Shown here: positions 49,003 through 57,210 of the stretch, piece by piece
Layout: each line of letters opens with the position of its first letter
Numbering within the stretch: position 1 is the first letter of the stretch
From: Anaerolineales bacterium
GTDB taxonomy: Bacteria; Chloroflexota; Anaerolineae; Anaerolineales; Villigracilaceae
Reading direction: 5' to 3'
Assembly (NCBI GenBank): GCA_030583905.1
Contig: CP129481.1
Location: 3,812,136 to 3,876,135 of the forward strand
Length of the DNA stretch: 64,000 bases
Notes under the pieces: model-generated
Databases searched by the model: none
What the model was told of the DNA's origin: nothing
The model's input: the letters and a program-made list of their open reading frames with translations, nothing else
Program-made: the position numbers and the translations under genes

Positions 49003-49812
49003 TTACTCGTTCCTGAACTGCAGACAATAATGATGAAACGTATTGCTGACCCACGCACTGCCCATGCCGTACGGCGCAAGCGACTGGTTATCCTGAAGCC
49101 AGATCTTTTCGTCTTTCAGCGTGTAGGTCTTGCCGAGTTCGCGGGCGATATCCCATGCAAGCGGATAGATCTTCCCGCCTTTTTTTACGTTCTTGACGAT
49201 AATGGTGAGATAGGCTTTTTCACGCAGTAACGGCTTTAATCCCGCATAGATCGCCACCAGTTTTTCAAGGAAGGCTTCGTAATCATGGATGTTGCCGAGA
49301 TCATTCGGGTCTTCCGAATAGACGACATCCAGTTCGTTGTCAGTGCGGCGTTTCTTTTGGTTCTCCGAGCCTTTGGCGTGGAGCATATCCCAATAGGGCG
49401 GCGAGGTGAGTACATAATCCACCGGCGGCAGATCGTAATGGACGGCGTGAAGCGCGTCGCCGTTCACGATCTCGGATTTCAGGTTGACGACAGATTCTCC
49501 GAGGGCGGCGCGTTCCTCTTCTATCAATTGTTTGGCGATCTCCGCGTATTTGGGATTTAACTCGATGCCGTAGGAATTGCGTCCCGCGCGCAGGGCGGCG
49601 ATGAGCGTGGAGCCGGTGCCCGCCATGGGATCGAGCACAGTCTCACCGGTTTTGGTGAAGAACTCGATGAATTCCTGCGCCATCGTCTCCGGGTATTTGG
49701 CGGGATGCACCAGCACGTTCTTTTTGCGCGGCGGCGGGTTGTGGATGAACCATGACTTTTGGAATTTCAGCCAGGTCTTTGTGTCGAGGTCGTTGAGTTT
49801 GTTTTTTGGCAT
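49003..49812 (-). CDS. site-specific DNA methyltransferase
   Basis: 269 residues from MPKNKLNDLDTKTWLKFQKS (ATG 49812). VLDPMAGTGSTLIAALRAG is the SAM-binding motif and YVLTSPPYWDML the catalytic (S/T)PPY motif of N4-cytosine or N6-adenine enzymes. The SAM motif comes before the catalytic one. The preceding HPAKYPETMAQEFIEFFT is the region X usually found beside it. A longer frame to 50247 overlaps the lipoprotein gene out of frame and is not used. The specificity is not readable. Partner of the nuclease-like gene downstream. Confidence 0.85.
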   Translation of the reverse strand: MPKNKLNDLDTKTWLKFQKSWFIHNPPPRKKNVLVHPAKYPETMAQEFIEFFTKTGETVLDPMAGTGSTLIAALRAGRNSYGIELNPKYAEIAKQLIEEERAALGESVVNLKSEIVNGDALHAVHYDLPPVDYVLTSPPYWDMLHAKGSENQKKRRTDNELDVVYSEDPNDLGNIHDYEAFLEKLVAIYAGLKPLLREKAYLTIIVKNVKKGGKIYPLAWDIARELGKTYTLKDEKIWLQDNQSLAPYGMGSAWVSNTFHHYCLQFRNE

Positions 49813-49859
49813 ATTCTTTACCACCAGAGTTAATGAGCCAATTGTAACGGGTAAATCCG

Positions 49860-50765
49860 CTACGGTGACGGGGTAATGGTCGGCAGGATGTAATCGACGG
49901 AGCGGATGCTCAGGTCGGAGAAGGAGACGATGGCGGCGGTATTCCCCACCGAGCGGACAAAGACTCCGATGCTCCCGCTCGGAAGGTTGGGATCGTTGAT
50001 GCTGAATTGGTAGCGTCCGTTCAGGAAGATGCGCATCTCCCTGCCAACCGCCCACACGCCAATGCGGACTTCGCCCGGAGCGCCGGGAGGCGCATCCGCG
50101 CTGGGGAGCGGTTGTTGAAGGACAAGCCGTGCGCCGTTGATGAGCCGTTCCACACGGACCGTTCCATTGCAGGCGAGCACGATGCGATAGTAACTCGCGG
50201 AGCCGCTGGCGCGCACCAACATGCCGTAATTGTCTTCGCCGCGGCACAGGCTGGGGCGGGCGGTGATCTCGGCGTAGTAATTCGCCAGCACCAGGTCATT
50301 GCGCAGGCTGAGCATGTACACGCCGCTTTGCACGGCAATGGTGAGGCGATTCTCGTCCATTGTGGAGCTGGCTTGGTTGGATGCGGCAATGTCCCACAGG
50401 GAGGGATCGGAAAAATCATCCTTGATGAGGACATCGCCAAGACCGGGACGCAGTTCGGGCGTGGGAAGCGGGGTGGAAAAGGTCCGGGGTGTGGGCGTGG
50501 CGGATGGCGGGAACCAGTTTATGGTCGCGGTGGGAAGCGGGGTTTCCGTCGGGATGATGGGTGTGGGCGTGATGTTCCACGCATCCAGCGCGGAGCAGGA
50601 TGTCAGGAATGTCATTGCGATCAATATCATTGCGAGGGCGGCGGGTTTCGATACGCCCTTCGGGCTACTCAACCATCGCCGCCCGAAGCAATCTTTTAGC
50701 CACAGGAGATTGCTTCGTCGCTTCGCTCCTCGCAATGACATGATAGTTCTTAAATTCATACGCAT
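49860..50765 (-). CDS. lipoprotein with LamG/DUF1080-like domain; palindromic repeats inside the N-terminal coding region
   Basis: Frame from an ATG at 50765 (302 residues; ATG at 50759 is an alternative). The lipobox is FLTSC, with Cys at about residue 57, preceded by a hydrophobic AALAMILIAMTFL. A Pro/Thr-rich linker (PTPIIPTETPLPTATINWF) leads to a beta-sandwich domain: DVLIKDDFSDPSLWDIA, YYAEITARPSL, REMRIFLNGRYQFSI, the pattern of LamG-like/DUF1080 sugar-binding folds. Between the start and the hydrophobic part, about 35 codons are palindromic repeats (50628-50740) read in frame (SLRGAKRRSN and so on). An ATG at 50630, on the repeat edge, is a further possible start but leaves too short a signal peptide. 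Confidence 0.7.
   Translation of the reverse strand: MRMNLRTIMSLRGAKRRSNLLWLKDCFGRRWLSSPKGVSKPAALAMILIAMTFLTSCSALDAWNITPTPIIPTETPLPTATINWFPPSATPTPRTFSTPLPTPELRPGLGDVLIKDDFSDPSLWDIAASNQASSTMDENRLTIAVQSGVYMLSLRNDLVLANYYAEITARPSLCRGEDNYGMLVRASGSASYYRIVLACNGTVRVERLINGARLVLQQPLPSADAPPGAPGEVRIGVWAVGREMRIFLNGRYQFSINDPNLPSGSIGVFVRSVGNTAAIVSFSDLSIRSVDYILPTITPSP
50628..50694 (+). repeat. CATTGCGAG...GAAGCAATCT palindromic element, interrupted by another repeat
   Basis: Ends CATTGCGAG and GAAGCAATCT with inner arms GGGCGGCG (50636-50643) and CGCCGCCC (50677-50684). The middle is occupied by the element at 50644-50674. The end sequences are those of a short palindrome seen in many bacterial genomes. Confidence 0.7.
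50644..50674 (-). repeat. GGTTGAGTAG...CGTATCGAAACC palindrome, nested copy
   Basis: Reads GGTTTCGATACG, then CCCTTCGGGC, then TACTCAACC on the plus strand. Same family as the copies at 61351 and 61434. It sits inside the larger palindrome at 50628-50694. Confidence 0.75.
50707..50740 (-). repeat. second CATTGCGAG-type element, inverted
   Basis: On the minus strand TGTCATTGCGAGGAGCGAAG leads to CGACGAAGCAATCT, with inner arms GAGCGAAGC. It is inverted relative to the element at 50628-50694 and separated from it by 12 bases, like a paired REP unit. Confidence 0.75.
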
Positions 50766-50876
50766 TTTGTGACAAAATTCCATTCAATGTATCGTAAAAT
50801 AAGCCATAAAATTCTAGTACTCAAACGGCATAAAGATTATAAGGTCGTTTGGGCACAAGCATATCAGGAGATTCAG

Positions 50877-51890
50877 ATGACCGATAAACAGGTGCTGGTG
50901 ACCGGCGCATGCGGCGAGATCGGGCAGGCGCTCGTGCAGGAACTTTCGAAGCGGGGAGGCTACAAGATCGTCACGTCGGACATCATGCCGCTGCCCGAGT
51001 CGATCCAAAACCTTTCAGCGGAGCACGTGCAGGGGGATCTGGTTTACAAGATCAAGACCTTTTACGATTTCGATTTCGATATCATTTTCCATCTGGCGGC
51101 GTCGCTTTCCTCGAAGGCGGAGATCGCCACCGAGGAGGCGCACCGCATCAACGTCGAAGGGACGATGCAACTGCTGATGCTGGCGGCGTACCGTTCGGAG
51201 AAATACGGCAAGGCGGTCAAGTTCATCTTCCCCAGTTCCATCGCGGCGTACGGAATGCCGAACATCGAGGCAAAACGCGCGGCGGGCGCGGTGAAGGAGG
51301 AGGACTGGGACAACCCGCACACGATGTACGGATGCAACAAATTGTATTGTGAAAAGTTGGGAATTTATTACAGCAAATTCTTCGGTCAGAAACATTTGGA
51401 TGAAAAACCCCCGGTCATGCTGGACTTCCGCGCGATCCGCTTCCCGGGCTTGATCTCCGCCTTTACCGTCCCCAGTAGTGGAACCAGCGACTACGGACCG
51501 GAGATGCTGCACGCGGCGGCTCAGGGACTCCCGTATGCCTGTTTCGTCCGACCCGATACGAAGATCTCCTTTATGGCGATGCCCGACGCGATCAAATCCA
51601 TGCTGATGCTGATGGACGCGCCGCGCGAGTCATTGACGACCAATGTCTACAACGTGGCGGCGTTCGCCATCAGCGCGGACGAGTTCCGCGAGCGCGCCGT
51701 GAACGCCTTCGCGGATGCGGACATCACCTACGAGCCGAATCCGCGCCGGCAGGGAATCGTCGACTCGTGGCCCGAAGACGTGGACGACTCCCGCGCCCGC
51801 GCCGATTGGAACTGGTCTCCCGATTACGATGTGGACCGTTTCTTCGAGGAATACTTCCTGCCGGAGATACGCAAGAGGTATGGGAGGTAG
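50877..51890 (+). CDS. NAD-dependent epimerase/dehydratase, L-threonine 3-dehydrogenase-like
   Basis: 337 residues from an ATG with AGGAG 8 bases upstream. VLVTGACGEIGQALVQEL is the NAD-binding Rossmann start, IIFHLAASLSSKAE the next strand, FIFPSSIAAYG and MYGCNKLYCE the catalytic Ser and Y-x-x-x-K. FRAIRFPGLISAFTVPSSGT, then SDYGPEMLHAAAQG and FMAMPDAIKSMLMLM are the blocks that set apart the SDR-type L-threonine 3-dehydrogenase group from sugar epimerases. That enzyme oxidises threonine to 2-amino-3-oxobutanoate. A sugar epimerase role is the alternative. Confidence 0.8.
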   Translation: MTDKQVLVTGACGEIGQALVQELSKRGGYKIVTSDIMPLPESIQNLSAEHVQGDLVYKIKTFYDFDFDIIFHLAASLSSKAEIATEEAHRINVEGTMQLLMLAAYRSEKYGKAVKFIFPSSIAAYGMPNIEAKRAAGAVKEEDWDNPHTMYGCNKLYCEKLGIYYSKFFGQKHLDEKPPVMLDFRAIRFPGLISAFTVPSSGTSDYGPEMLHAAAQGLPYACFVRPDTKISFMAMPDAIKSMLMLMDAPRESLTTNVYNVAAFAISADEFRERAVNAFADADITYEPNPRRQGIVDSWPEDVDDSRARADWNWSPDYDVDRFFEEYFLPEIRKRYGR

Positions 51891-51928
51891 GGTACAGGAT
51901 GATGAGGAAAGTCAAATAATGCCAAGAG

Positions 51929-51952
51929 TTTATCTTTCCGCGAGGAGATAAA
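51929..51952 (+). promoter_or_regulatory. hairpin covering the ribosome binding site of the TPR gene
   Basis: TTTATC (51929-51934) pairs with GATAAA (51947-51952) and TCC with GGA inside, leaving a 2-base bulge. The GGAG binding site (51944-51947) is within the right arm. It could hold back translation under some conditions. Confidence 0.4.
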
Positions 51953-51957
51953 TAAAC

Positions 51958-53454
51958 ATGGAGCAAGTTAAAGCAAGTACCAAAAAGAATTCTGCAATCC
52001 TGGCCATAGTCACAATTGTGGTTGTGTTACTCTTAGTAATTCTGGTTAAGGAAAAGTATCTTCCAAAATTAGAATGCAAATACATTGATAGAGGAAATAA
52101 TAATTTTTCAAACGAACGTTACAGACTGGCGGTGATTGATTACACAATTGTGCTTGTTATTAATCCAAATTGTGCATCGGCTTATTTGAATCGAGGTTTA
52201 TCTTTTGCTCAATTAGGAGATACTCAACGTGCTATTGCTGACTATAACAAGGTGTTGGAAATTGAGCCAAACAATAAGATGGCTTATTTGCATCGTGGTA
52301 ATGCCTATAGCAAATTGGGAGAGTTTGATTTGGCAACGGCTGACTTTGATGCCGCAGTTAACTTAGAGACAAGCGATTCGGATACATATATTTGGAAAGG
52401 ATTATCTTATCAAAGCCAAAAACTATACAACCTTGCGATAGATGAGTTCAATAGAGCTATACAAGTTGATCCAATGAATAAGTTAGGCTATCTTAATCGC
52501 GGGAATGTTTTTTATGATTTGGGCGAGATGGATTTGGCGCTTTCCGATTATGAGCAGGTGTTAAGGATAGATCCATTGTATGCAGGGGCATATATTGGGA
52601 TAGGGAATATTTTCCTGGCTAGGGAGCAATATCATCTTGCGCTTTTGGAATATGATAAAGCTCTTGCTATTGATCCAGGTTTCAAAGATGCATATCTTGC
52701 GCGTGGTGTAGTCTTTGGATTAATGGGGCAATCCGAAGAACAAATTGCGGAAATCACAAAGGCAATTAAAGTTGATCCCAACTCCAAGGAAGCATTTATG
52801 CATAGGGGTAATGTTTATTATTGGCAGGGTAGATATGACTTAGCCTTTTCTGATTACACTGCTGCGGCAAAGATTGACAAGAATTATGCTGATGCTCTTT
52901 ATAGTCGCGGTTTAATTTATAGTGCTAAAAAGGAATACCGATCTGCTATTGCAGAATATAGCAAAGCAATTAAGGCTGACCCAAATTATACGAGTGCATA
53001 TTTAAATCGTGGACTTGCTTATTATGCTATTCAAGAAACTGACCTGGCGATGGCAGATTATGATAAGGTGAGTGAACTTGCACCGAATGATATAGGACCT
53101 TACATTAATCGCGGGCAAATATACAGATCTCAGGGGCTATATGATTTGGCACTTGCTGAGCTAAATAAAGCAGTTGAAATTAATCCAAACGAACCAATAG
53201 CCCTTTTCGGGCGTGGGCTTGTGTACTATGACACCGAGAATTTTATTGAGGCTATTGCTGATTTTATGAAATATCTTGCCCTTAAGCAGGATGCTCAGAT
53301 TTATTGTTTCATAGGCAATTCTTATTTACAGTTAAGTGAATTCCCCGAGGCTGTATACTTTCTTGAAAAAGGCGTCGAACTGGATCATGATAATGCCATA
53401 CCTTGGTGCTTGGATTCTCTGAATTATGTTTATCAATTATCGCCTTCACCATAA
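51958..53454 (+). CDS. membrane-anchored TPR repeat protein
   Basis: 498 residues. A basic start is followed by one span at about 13-31 (ILAIVTIVVVLLLVILV), so the body faces outward. From about residue 45 to 480 the protein is a run of some 12-13 tetratricopeptide repeats with a 34-residue period, for example AYLNRGLSFAQLGDTQRAIA, each with the usual W/Y-G-A-P pattern positions. TPR arrays serve as protein-binding scaffolds. Codon use is strikingly AT-rich compared with the neighbours, suggesting acquisition from elsewhere. No partner can be inferred from the flanks. Confidence 0.88.
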   Translation: MEQVKASTKKNSAILAIVTIVVVLLLVILVKEKYLPKLECKYIDRGNNNFSNERYRLAVIDYTIVLVINPNCASAYLNRGLSFAQLGDTQRAIADYNKVLEIEPNNKMAYLHRGNAYSKLGEFDLATADFDAAVNLETSDSDTYIWKGLSYQSQKLYNLAIDEFNRAIQVDPMNKLGYLNRGNVFYDLGEMDLALSDYEQVLRIDPLYAGAYIGIGNIFLAREQYHLALLEYDKALAIDPGFKDAYLARGVVFGLMGQSEEQIAEITKAIKVDPNSKEAFMHRGNVYYWQGRYDLAFSDYTAAAKIDKNYADALYSRGLIYSAKKEYRSAIAEYSKAIKADPNYTSAYLNRGLAYYAIQETDLAMADYDKVSELAPNDIGPYINRGQIYRSQGLYDLALAELNKAVEINPNEPIALFGRGLVYYDTENFIEAIADFMKYLALKQDAQIYCFIGNSYLQLSEFPEAVYFLEKGVELDHDNAIPWCLDSLNYVYQLSPSP

Positions 53455-53572
53455 ATAGAAGAAGAAGAGTTGTTGGTTGAATTTAAAGATTCCTTGACGG
53501 GCTGAAATTTTAACGAACTCCACCGTCTCTGGCGCAGAGACCAACCTTTATTAATTAGGAGATACTCCATAC

Positions 53573-53869
53573 ATGGATCAAACCGATTGGATTGACCTGG
53601 TCAGGGCGGTCTGTGACGATGCTGGCGTTGCTCCCGGTCCCATCGAGCCTGTGACTACATGGGATCAAAAGTTCTATGGTTCTGATGAATTTCGCAATAG
53701 CGCTGTCTTTCGCATTTGGGATCAATGCTGTTTGAATACGCATCTTTACTCCTTCTCGATGGGAGAACTTTTTCCCGAGTTCACTGAAAAGGCAGGGGAA
53801 ACCGAATCCATTGTGCGTGAAATGACCGAGTTCTTCTTTCCCCCGGACGTGTTTGGTCCGCCTGATTGA
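53573..53869 (+). CDS. uncharacterised 98-residue protein
   Basis: A small acidic soluble protein (MDQTDWIDLVRAVCDDAGV start, EFFFPPDVFGPPD end) with several Phe, Trp and two adjacent Cys. AGGAG lies about 12 bases before the ATG, with GGAG and CTCC able to pair across three bases. No family recognised. It precedes the VOC gene by 29 bases, so may be cotranscribed. Confidence 0.6.
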   Translation: MDQTDWIDLVRAVCDDAGVAPGPIEPVTTWDQKFYGSDEFRNSAVFRIWDQCCLNTHLYSFSMGELFPEFTEKAGETESIVREMTEFFFPPDVFGPPD

Positions 53870-53898
53870 ACTTCAGTAAGGATTTAAAGGAACTTCCT

Positions 53899-54306
53899 AT
53901 GCCCACTCCAACCTCTCCCGTTCTCCAATTACGCATTGCGCTCACCACCAGCGACTACGAGCGGCTGGTCAAATTCTATTGCGATGGTCTCGGCATCGAA
54001 CCGTCCGCGATCTGGAACAACGACGGCGGCAAAGCCATGATGCTGGAGATGGGGTCCGCCACGCTCGAACTCTTCGACGAACGGCAGGCGGAAGTGATCG
54101 ATCAACTCGAAGCGGGGAAACGTGTCAGCGGGGAGGTGCGCTTCGCGCTCGAAGTGCCAGAACTGAGGTCCGCGATGGAGCGATTGCTCGCCAATGGTGC
54201 GACGCTCGTCCATCCGCCCGTGATGACTCCTTGGGGCGATTATAATGTCCGCTTGCAAGACCCGGACGGGATGCAGGTCACATTGTTTCAGGTCATGAAG
54301 GAATAA
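53899..54306 (+). CDS. VOC family (glyoxalase/bleomycin resistance-like) protein
   Basis: 135 residues from MPTPTSPVLQLRIALTTSDY, with AAAGGAAC upstream. One domain of paired beta-alpha-beta-beta-beta modules: LRIALTTSDYERLVKFYCDGLG, MLEMGSATLELFDE, VRFALEVPELRSAMERLLANGA and VRLQDPDGMQVTLFQV, where the final E of typical glyoxalases is Q. Members bind metals and small molecules or act in detoxification. Substrate unknown. Confidence 0.82.
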   Translation: MPTPTSPVLQLRIALTTSDYERLVKFYCDGLGIEPSAIWNNDGGKAMMLEMGSATLELFDERQAEVIDQLEAGKRVSGEVRFALEVPELRSAMERLLANGATLVHPPVMTPWGDYNVRLQDPDGMQVTLFQVMKE

Positions 54307-54324
54307 TAAAAAGGAATGAAATCC

Positions 54325-55140
54325 ATGCAATCATCGAACAAATCCTTAATTACTTTTTTCGTTTGGGCGTTCGCATTCTCATGGGCATTCTGGGGAATTG
54401 CCGTATTGGGCTCGCTCGGCATCTTTACACTGCCTTTCCCGAACATGGTGCTGGTCATCATCGGCGCGCACGGTCCGCTGGTATCGTCCATGGCGTTGAC
54501 CTACAGATCCGGCGGATGGACAGCCGTCAAAAGTTTTCTGCGCTCCGGATTCAACCTGCGCCTCGGACTCATCTGGTGGCTGGTCATCGTATCCCTGCCG
54601 TTTTTGCTCGCCGCTCTGGCAGTGCAGATCAACGCCGCCCGCAGTGGATTTCAACCCGATACGACATTACTCTCCCAGCCGCTGATGATCCTGCCGACCT
54701 TCCTGATGCTGTTCTTCCTCGGCGGTTCCTTTCAGGAGGAATTTGGCTGGCGGGGATTTGCCCTGCCGCGCCTGCTCGAAAAATGGAATCCGCTCACTGC
54801 CACGCTTATCCTTGGCGCAATTTGGGGTTTATGGCATCTGCCGCTCTTCCACATTGCAGACACATCCCAGGCGTACATGCGTTTTGATGTGTTCGTCGTG
54901 CTGGCGATCGCCTTCAGCATTTTCTTTACATGGTTCCATTTGAAGACGAACAAAAACCTGTTCGCCGCCCTGTTATTCCACACCGCCATCAACACCTCCA
55001 TTTCCCTTTTTCCTACCATCGAGCAACGAGTTGGCGGGAATCAAACCGCCTTCCTCTATTTGATGATCATCTATGTGATACTCGCGCTTGGTCTTGTTTT
55101 GGCGAACCGCTCGTTATGGCTCCCGCGGCGAAAGGGATAA
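54325..55140 (+). CDS. CPBP family intramembrane metalloprotease
   Basis: 271 residues with seven or eight spans. The CPBP/Abi motifs are present: QEEFGWRGFALPRLL (EE-x-x-x-R near residue 140), LGAIWGLWHLPLFH (HxxxH-like block) and LLFHTAINTS. Such proteins are CAAX-protease relatives; bacterial members act in bacteriocin immunity or signalling. The ATG at 54325 is preferred to 54316: the AAAGGA site is 9 bases from the first and only one from the second. Confidence 0.85.
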   Translation: MQSSNKSLITFFVWAFAFSWAFWGIAVLGSLGIFTLPFPNMVLVIIGAHGPLVSSMALTYRSGGWTAVKSFLRSGFNLRLGLIWWLVIVSLPFLLAALAVQINAARSGFQPDTTLLSQPLMILPTFLMLFFLGGSFQEEFGWRGFALPRLLEKWNPLTATLILGAIWGLWHLPLFHIADTSQAYMRFDVFVVLAIAFSIFFTWFHLKTNKNLFAALLFHTAINTSISLFPTIEQRVGGNQTAFLYLMIIYVILALGLVLANRSLWLPRRKG

Positions 55141-55149
55141 GCGATCATA

Positions 55150-55179
55150 AAAAGAGACTGCCCGCAAGCAGTCTCTTTT
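55150..55179. terminator. bidirectional terminator
   Basis: AAAAGAGACTGC (55150-55161) pairs over 12 bp with 55168-55179, loop CCGCAA, with A and T runs at the ends. It lies between convergent genes. Confidence 0.88.
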
Positions 55180-55187
55180 ACTACTCT

Positions 55188-55874
55188 CTAATTCCCATTC
55201 TCCGCCTTTTCTTTCCTCGACCTCAACCACCCATTCAAACTATATTTCACAATGCGTTCCTGCCCTGCGAATAACTTCTTCAAATTCGGGCGCAGTGCCC
55301 AGATCAACAGCAACTCCGCGCCCACGCCATACCAGACATAATCCCAGGGTAACGTCCCTTGCGCGGCAAGCACCGCGAACAGGATGATCGCGAACAACGC
55401 CACCGCCATCGTCGTCACAGACGCGATGCCGATGGTGAAAAAGGTCAACATACCGAGCGGCAGGATGATCAGGATCGAACTGGGATACAACCCCATCGCG
55501 CCGCCCACCGAGGGCGCTCCGCCCGCGCCACCGCGCAAACGGATGAATTTCCCGTTCTCATCGCGCTCCGGCAGGAATATCGAATAATTATGTCCGAGAA
55601 TTGCCGCCAGCGGAGTGACCACGTGCACCCATTCCGCAGGCGTGATCCATTTCGCCACCCACACCGCCCCCGCACCCTTCAATATATCCATCATGGCAGT
55701 TGCGAACCCCGCCCAAAACCCGGCGGCGCGCATGGCGTTCGTACCGCCCGTCCTGCCGCTTTCCACCTCGCGAAGATCTTTTCCGGTCTTCAGTTTCACG
55801 ATCAACAAGCCGAACGGGATCGAACCAAACACATACGCCAAAAAGATGACCACAAGGTCAATGACTATTTCCAT
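55188..55874 (-). CDS. plsY: glycerol-3-phosphate acyltransferase PlsY, divergent
   Basis: 228 residues from an ATG at 55874 preceded by GGAGGAG. About five spans. VFGSIPFGLLIVKL is PlsY motif 1, ESGRTGGTNAMRAAG corresponds to motif 2 (usually GSGNxGATN), and AILGHNYSIFLPERDENGKF with LRGGAGGAPSVGG to motif 3, usually HxxPxxLxFKGGKG. Motif 3 holds an insert of about ten residues and lacks the GGKG Lys. It should acylate glycerol-3-phosphate from acyl-phosphate. The changes may be lineage-typical, or mark a different substrate. Confidence 0.82.
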   Translation of the reverse strand: MEIVIDLVVIFLAYVFGSIPFGLLIVKLKTGKDLREVESGRTGGTNAMRAAGFWAGFATAMMDILKGAGAVWVAKWITPAEWVHVVTPLAAILGHNYSIFLPERDENGKFIRLRGGAGGAPSVGGAMGLYPSSILIILPLGMLTFFTIGIASVTTMAVALFAIILFAVLAAQGTLPWDYVWYGVGAELLLIWALRPNLKKLFAGQERIVKYSLNGWLRSRKEKAENGN

Positions 55875-55931
55875 CAAAACTCCTCCGATTTGAGTGTACT
55901 CATAAAACACGCAAAGTCAAGGAAGGTTGCT

Positions 55932-56333
55932 TCACGGTGTTATTTGCAAGGTCACTTCGCGATAATCATCGTTTTCGATCCAAAATCCGCGCGCGCGCCA
56001 CTCATCTTCCATGCGGGCGAGGATGACGTAGGTCACAGCATAGGCGGCTTCCGCGATGTCGGTGGGCGAGACAGTTTCAGGTCCGGTTGGATGCGAATGG
56101 AAGATGCCGAGCAGGTCCATGCCGTGATCGTCGATCCATTCCAGCGCGTGCAACTGCTCGAGCGGATCCATCACGTATCGCACCGGACTTTGTGCCTGAT
56201 TGCGCACGTAGAAGATTTTTTCCACCCGCGAGTCCCGTCCCGCCAGCAGACCGCACGCCTCCAGCGGTGCGTGCGTGTTGACGTACGAGGTCATTTCCTG
56301 CAATTGTTCTTTTGAAAGTGTGAGGGATTGCAT
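55932..56333 (-). CDS. JAMM/M67 family metallopeptidase (Mov34/MPN)
   Basis: 133 residues from an ATG at 56333. The JAMM zinc site is complete: Glu in PLEACGLLAG, then GIFHSHPTGPETVSPTDIAEA, which is H-x-H-P-x(7)-S-x-x-D. Bacterial members remove sulfur-carrier proteins or cleave isopeptide-like bonds (the Mec/CysO type). A longer frame upstream overlaps the membrane protein gene out of frame. Start is 2 bases from the stop of that gene; coupled translation is likely. Confidence 0.85.
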   Translation of the reverse strand: MQSLTLSKEQLQEMTSYVNTHAPLEACGLLAGRDSRVEKIFYVRNQAQSPVRYVMDPLEQLHALEWIDDHGMDLLGIFHSHPTGPETVSPTDIAEAAYAVTYVILARMEDEWRARGFWIENDDYREVTLQITP

Positions 56334-56335
56334 TG

Positions 56336-57148
56336 CTACAAAAAAACAGCGACAACCCACGCCAAACTGACGATGATAGCCGGTCCGACCGCGGCGCGGC
56401 GCAGTGGAATGTTCTCCGCGATGCTCGTCGAAAGCACTGTCAGCGCATACAGCGGACCGGTGAGCGCCAGCCCGAATTGAACCGGCGTCAGCGCCCAGTA
56501 ATGCAAGCCCGCGCCGATCTGCGCGCACACGAGACCGATGCCGATCGCCCACGGGAAATCCCAGCGGTCGGTGCCGTCGAGGTGCAGGATGCGCAGGCTG
56601 ATCAAGCCTGCCACAAGGAAAATGGCGGGAACGAGCAGGAACAGGCGCGCGCCTGAAATACGCAGCGACGCCACGAGGATGAGAAAAAGCGCGTACGCCA
56701 GCGCGGTCAGACCGGCGCGCGCAACCGCATACGACGGCGCGGATGGGTTGATGGTGACGTATTCCGCCAGATAGACCGCCGCAAGCAGTGCCGCGCCAAA
56801 CAGGAAGGCTGTCCACCAGACCGGACTACCCGCGAACAATGCCAGCGTTGCGCCGATGACGAGCGTTGTCAGCGTGGGCAGCATGAGATGCTCGCGCGGC
56901 GATTTTTCACCCAGCGCGGGATGTCCGCGGGTCAGCCAGTCCATACCGGCGGCGGCGAGGGCGGCGGCGAACAAGGTCATGAACGTGGCGAGGGTGAGGG
57001 GAAAGGCAAAATAAAAGCCGGGCAGGCTCAGGGTCAGTGTGAGGCTGGGCGATTCGATCAGCCGGGTCAGCGCGAATGTCAACAGGACGGAGGCGGTCAA
57101 TACGCCCAAACGGTCCGCCGAAGGCAGGTGGGATCGGCTCTCTTGCAT
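56336..57148 (-). CDS. polytopic membrane protein, unknown function
   Basis: 270 residues with eight or nine hydrophobic segments, from an ATG at 57148. The sequence is Ala/Leu-rich, with a HLDGTDRWDFPWAIGIGLVCA loop in the last third and a GEKSPREHLMLP loop in the first. It may belong to the DUF5656 group, but I am not certain. It has no Shine-Dalgarno; TACAAT lies six bases before the ATG (57155-57160) with TTGCGC 17 bases further, a leaderless arrangement. Cotranscribed with the JAMM gene. Confidence 0.7.
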   Translation of the reverse strand: MQESRSHLPSADRLGVLTASVLLTFALTRLIESPSLTLTLSLPGFYFAFPLTLATFMTLFAAALAAAGMDWLTRGHPALGEKSPREHLMLPTLTTLVIGATLALFAGSPVWWTAFLFGAALLAAVYLAEYVTINPSAPSYAVARAGLTALAYALFLILVASLRISGARLFLLVPAIFLVAGLISLRILHLDGTDRWDFPWAIGIGLVCAQIGAGLHYWALTPVQFGLALTGPLYALTVLSTSIAENIPLRRAAVGPAIIVSLAWVVAVFL

Positions 57149-57154
57149 GGGAAG

Positions 57155-57183
57155 ATTGTACCTGTGCGTCCGTGTGAGCGCAA
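57155..57183 (-). promoter_or_regulatory. leaderless-type promoter of the membrane protein and JAMM genes
   Basis: On the minus strand TTGCGC (57178-57183), 17 bases, TACAAT (57155-57160), six bases, ATG at 57148. Confidence 0.55.
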
Positions 57184-57210
57184 GCAAGGGTATGGTAGAA
57201 TCAATCTGTT

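Noticed and set aside
49813..50247. N-terminal extension of the DNA methyltransferase
   Set aside because: The extra region overlaps the lipoprotein gene in another frame and is low-complexity; the ATG at 49812 gives a family-sized protein.
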